The notes under the pieces were generated by a model, which saw only the letters and a list, made by a program, of their open reading frames with translations, did not search any database and had not been told where the DNA came from. 64,000 nucleotides of DNA, taken from positions 59,045,023 through 59,109,022 of the forward strand of contig CM035167.1 in the NCBI GenBank assembly GCA_020205615.1, given 5' to 3'. The DNA is from Panax quinquefolius. Taxonomy: Eukaryota; Streptophyta; Magnoliopsida; Apiales; Araliaceae. The stretch's first letter is position 1; every line of letters begins with the position of its first letter. A program made the translations under genes and the position numbers. This document shows positions 59,789 to 64,000 of this stretch, one piece after another.

Positions 59789-62353
59789 TGTAAGACCCCA
59801 GTTTTTATAAAATAAAATTGAATTTTTCTCTAATTATTATTTTGAAATAATAAGGTGTTAATTTGATATAATGTTTTGGTTGGGGGGAAATGTGAAAATT
59901 TTTCAAAATAAGCAAGTGGTTATAAAATATTCATTGTTGTCGTGGGAATATTCGTTTGGTCAGTGGAATATTCTTTTGTTTCGGGCAATATTCATACGAC
60001 TTTGCCAACCATTTTTGAGCCCCATAATGTAATAACTGCTTGATGATGAAAAAAACGACAAAGTATGAGTTTTTATAAATAACGAGTAATTGTTACCGCT
60101 AACACTATTGGATTACCCGGGGTTAAAATACACTAATACGCTGTGGTCGCATAAAGAAAGTACACGATTTTGCATGTGATTTTTGAATTATTGATTCTTA
60201 TGCGTAGAAGGCACTACTCAATAATTATTACAAGAATTACGCTCAATATTTTATTTTATTGGTTCAATAATTATCGCTGATTGATAATTTATATTATTGT
60301 TGTTTCAATAATTGTCACCGCATTATTTCCCATTATCGTATCAATAATTCATATTATTTGAATAATATTATGAGATAAAGATTATTGGCAATGTCTAGAA
60401 AGTTCTTTCAAGGAGAGGTTTGGTCACCTAATCATGCTACCAAGAAGGAGAAATCCTTATTTGAAAGCCCCTCTTTCCGGGAACTACCGGGTCATTATAA
60501 TTGTGATTCGTAGAATATTATTCGTGAATAATTAATTTTGATTTATATGATAATAAAATATTTATTTGATGTGGATATAAATGATGGATTTATTTATGTG
60601 GTTATAAATGAAGGAATTAATGTTGAGGTATTTTATCGATATTTTGCCTGATCGAGGTATTAAAAGATCAAATCGATTGTTCTTACAAATTCTATCATGT
60701 GAGTTATAATTTTTAATCCGAATGCTGGATCGTTGTGATTTTTAGATATGTTATACATATATAAGTTGGGTATATGTCCACAAATTTTGAACTGTTAAAA
60801 ATGAGCGTATGATTTGTTACGAATTTTAAGAGGTGACTGATTCAGAAATTAGGTTTATAAATGATTTTGGTGGAAAATTCTAGAATTGGTGGACCCCACT
60901 TTTGGTTGGTGAGAAATGTGCTCAAATTTAATTTCAAATGTGGTGGGTGGCAATAGTAGCAGGTAAAGCCATCGTGTAGCAGGTGTTAAGTTTGCTTTCT
61001 AAGATGCTAACATTTTCCTATAAATAGAGGGCTAAGTTAGAATTGAAAATCACACCAGAAACAAGTTTTCTCTCTTTCTCTCTCTATAATATCGAGCGTA
61101 TTTTGTGAGTATTTTGATACTTTGCGTGTTGCTATACGGTGCAAGTTCTTTCAACACTATATCCAGTATCCCAGTCAGAAGTATTGTCTTTTTGAGGTAA
61201 GGGATGTTATTTTCTTCATAATGATGTTATTCTTTCAATATCATTTTACCGAAATGTTGGTATGGATTTTATTGTGGAATTTCTACCTTTTTGTGTCGGG
61301 GTTACTATTCACGTATACGGCACTATTCACGTATACAACACTATTCACGAATACGACACTATTCACCGAAAAATAAAATTTTCTTCTTTTTGTCAAAGAT
61401 GTCTATTATGGTTACTATCTTTGATTGTATCCATGTTTTGATCTTTATTTTTGAATTATACTTCAAAATTGGTTATTATGGAGTATTATTAAACTTGGAT
61501 AAACTATAATACGAATATCTAATATTTGTTCTTTTATCTCACTGGATTCGTTTTCTTTAAAATATTTTTCATCATCCTCAGTCCTAAATGATGATATTAC
61601 TGAATATCTTTGGCCTGTAGTGCAAAGATGAATGATTAAATGATGAATATCTTTGGCCTGTAGTGCAAAGATGAATGATTACCTGATGAATATCTTTGGC
61701 CCGTAGTGCAAAGATGAACAGGTGTTGAGATGAATATGACCAACTGGTGATACAAATGAATATCTTTGGCCTGTAGTGCAAAGTTGAATATTTGATTCAA
61801 GATGTATATTGATTGATGTTACAGGGATAAAATATTGATGATGGGCTTTTAAATCTTAGAAGATAGTAGAATTCTTTCTCTACTTAACTCTTCTAATGGA
61901 TTATTATTTCCGCTGCAGTTGTTGATCTAAAAACTTGTTGTCTATTATATTTTATCATATTTTTCCCTGTTAAAGACTAATGATAAATTGTTGTATATTA
62001 TCTTAGTCATAATATTATTTACTGGGCTAGTTGAGCTCTCCCTTTTCCTTTTTGTTCCATTTTTCTTCTCAGGAGGTGAGAACATAACAGGATCTAGTTG
62101 GGGTATGGAGTGATGGTTCTTGAAAGATGTTTTAGCAGTTTTCACTATTTCTGTAAAATAGTGTTTGAATAATTGTAATGAGGACTCCTTTTGAGTTTGT
62201 ATACTCTCTATTAGACAGTATTTGTATTCAAACTCACAGTATGTGTTGTCGTATTTTGCACGACAATTGTATTTTGAAGTTGTAGTTTGCTTTCTATACC
62301 ATGTATTTGGCGACTCAGAATGGGTGTTGTATACCTATTTTGGGGGCGTTACA
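59789..62353 (+). repeat. Chr-A full-length LTR (2565 bp), between two interiors
   Basis: Starts TGTAAGACCCC after a polypurine tract and ends GGGGGCGTTACA. GAATATTC at 59946 and 59966 with a changed third (59986); TATA box at 61018; ACTATTCACG repeats at 61310-61372; a 43-bp minisatellite GAATATCTTTGGCC at 61602, 61644, 61687 and 61758; GAGCTCTCCCTT near 62032. Internal sequence lies on both sides, so it acts as the 3' LTR of Chr-A3 and 5' LTR of Chr-A4. Confidence 0.9.
61018..61026 (+). promoter_or_regulatory. TATA box of the full-length Chr-A LTR
   Basis: CTATAAATA, followed about 60 bp later by the CTCTCTCTATAATATCGAGCG leader start that is shared with the other copies. Confidence 0.7.
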
Positions 62354-62354
62354 G

Positions 62355-62367
62355 TTGATATCAAAGC
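62355..62367 (+). promoter_or_regulatory. Primer-binding site, tRNA-Met type
   Basis: TTGATATCAAAGC one base after the LTR. It resembles TGGTATCAGAGC, complementary to initiator tRNA-Met, the usual primer of Tekay-like elements. Confidence 0.75.
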
Positions 62368-62535
62368 TTAGGAATATGGTCTCTGGCGGAGATCGGGGAA
62401 TAGAACTAGGAGTGGAGAGACGAGTAAATCCTTCGCTAGTGTGTCATACCTAAGCTTATTTGTTATTTAATTGGTCAGTTAGAATATAGGGATAATATGT
62501 GGCATGTCAATTAACCATTGTTTTGTGACAGTAAA

Positions 62536-64000
62536 ATGGCATCTGAAGATCTTGAGATAAGCAATGGAGCACATGAGACCGTTGAGTCACCACTGATCAA
62601 TACCCAAAATAAGGAAGGCAATAACCCTCCTGTAAACAATAACACTGACCAAATGACGAACGATGGTATGTTTAGGAACTTTATAGAATTCATGCAAAAT
62701 CAAACGAGAGAGACTACTATTCAAAATGCAGGTGGAAACACTGGCAACTCACGGATGGTCACCTCTAAGCAGTTCAAGGATTTAGGACCGCCATAGTTTT
62801 TGGGAAAGCCAGAACCACTTACGGTAAAGACGTGGATAAAGCAAATCACTAAGATATTTGATGTCTTGGGAAGCTCAGAGGAGCAAAAGGTTCATTTCGC
62901 CACCTTTATGTTGCGAGGAGAGGCAAATTATCGTGGGAATCAGTAAGCGTACTCACTTCACCAGACCAAAGATGTCTTGGGAGAAGTTCCAAGAATTATT
63001 CAACGACAAGTACTTTCCCGAAAGTATTCGTCACATGAAGGAGGTAAAGTTCATCAAGCTGGAGCAAAACAATATGAACGTGTCGCAAAGACGGGCTAAG
63101 TTTGCACGAAGTTGTCCCAATTTGCATCCCATTTGGTTGATAAAGAGGAGCGAATGACGCTTAATATTTCTCGAGGTTTGAAACCCAAAATACGCCAATA
63201 CCTCATTTCTCACAAACTTTGTTTATATTCGATGTTGTGAATAGGGCTCAATTATTGAGCACGATAATAAGTCAGTTCAACCAAGAATAATGACCAACAA
63301 CTCGATGATAATCGTCTCGGGAAAACTGGCCATCTAACAATGATAATCATCGTGGAGGAAATTATTAAGCCAAAAATGGTAACCACTTCGGTGGTAATCA
63401 TTGCCAAGATAATAGGAAAGGTGATTCAAGTGAAAATTTCAAAAAGAGAAGATTCAACAATGACGGGAAGACGTCGGCACCAACACCAGCAACGAATTCT
63501 AGGGGAGGAGAAAGACCGCCAGTTAGATGCTACAGATGCGGAGAAGAGGGACACATAAGTCCAAACTGTTCACAACCTTCCAAGGTATGTTTTAGTTTTG
63601 GAAAAGATGGTCATATAGCTCGAGATTGTCCTGTAGCGAAACCAAGTCTAGCTGGGATCGTGACTCAAAAGGCTGTCCTAGAAAAGTCAAAGTCAACGGT
63701 TCCTGGAAGAGCATTTTTCATGACTGGTCAGAATGCAAGGAACCCGAACGAAGTTAGCACGGGTTAGTTAATTATAAATTCTTACGAAGTCTATACCTTA
63801 TTAGATACCGATTCTACCCATTCTTTTATCTCTCCTGCATGTGCTCAATGTTTAAACTTGATTCCTTAGAAATTAGACTTTGATTTATCTATGGAAACTC
63901 CGTTAAGAGAAACTTTCGTTACATCCACTATTTATAAATCTTGTTTGATCAAAGTTGGCACCATCACATTACCTGTTGACCTTATTTTTTAAAGATACTT
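62536..64000 (+). pseudogene. Chr-A4 gag and start of protease, running off the window
   Basis: ATG 62536 opens the same MASEDLEISNGAHETVESPL as Chr-A3 but without its first stop. A stop at about 62794 (PP* where Chr-A3 reads PTK) and frame changes near 62940 and 63230 break the gag domain. The first zinc knuckle (CGEEGHISPNC, about 63538 on) is kept; in the second the Cys of FSCGK is lost (TTTTGGAAAAG, about 63593). Protease LLDTDSTHSFIS follows at 63800, then the window ends. The rest of this element lies to the right. Confidence 0.85.

Noticed and set aside
1..64000. tRNA or rRNA genes
   Set aside because: The tRNA-like matches are limited to primer-binding sites of 12-18 bases next to LTRs. 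No cloverleaf or rRNA segment was recognised.

Overview
The window is plant nuclear heterochromatin, probably from a eudicot with a large genome. It is built almost entirely of LTR retrotransposons, nested in or joined to one another. I find no convincing host gene, rRNA, tRNA or CRISPR. The assignment to plants rests on Ty3/gypsy lineages known only from plants (Athila-like, Tat with a second RNase H, Tekay-like chromovirus), long TG...CA LTRs with plant-type TATA boxes, plant-type GT-AG introns and telo-box clusters. The species cannot be named from the sequence. Family labels used here (LTR-F, LARD-1, Chr-A and so on) are local names. || Layout. 1-1010: minus-strand LTR fragment (LTR-F) whose end abuts the middle of an Athila-like 5' LTR. 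1011-5971: non-autonomous Athila-like element with a decayed gag frame and no pol. 5972-6879: 3' part of another LTR (LTR-E). 6880-12138: LARD-2, a long-LTR element with a 2-kb non-coding interior, its 3' LTR cut short. 12139-18444: 3' part of a Tekay-like chromovirus (Chr-A1) from the gag zinc knuckles to its 3' LTR. 18445-20702: two further LTR pieces in opposite orientations. 20703-44486: a Tat-lineage element with gag, PR, RT, RNase H, archaeal-type RNase H, integrase, a 100-bp tandem repeat, and an antisense gene on the minus strand. That antisense gene is broken by LARD-1 (27858-38567) and by a solo Chr-A-type LTR (39109-42066). 44487-46353: a second Tat leader and gag fused directly to the Tat 3' LTR. 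46354-54822: a giant LTR (LTR-G) followed by an inverted partial copy. 54823-64000: a head-to-tail Chr-A series (integrase end, truncated LTR, deleted interior, full LTR, next gag). || How the parts relate. The sense ORFs of the Tat and Chr-A elements once supplied capsid, protease, reverse transcriptase/RNase H and integrase. All now carry stops or deletions. Many Tat gag stops are CAG>TAG or CGA>TGA changes where the neighbouring Tat copy still has C, which fits decay of methylated cytosine. LARD-1, LARD-2 and the Athila-like element lack pol and would have depended on enzymes supplied in trans. || The most notable object is the Tat antisense gene. It has its own TATA box, two 79-bp GT-AG introns, a region resembling the plant 'putative gypsy-type transposon' domain, a coiled coil and an acidic tail, and it converges on pol across the 100-bp tandem repeats. 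Other points of interest are three GAATATTC palindromes phased at 19-20 bp in every Chr-A LTR, telo-box clusters upstream of the LTR-G TATA box, a conserved non-coding interior shared by the two LARDs, a duplicated polypurine tract in the Athila-like element, and the inverted LTR-G pair.
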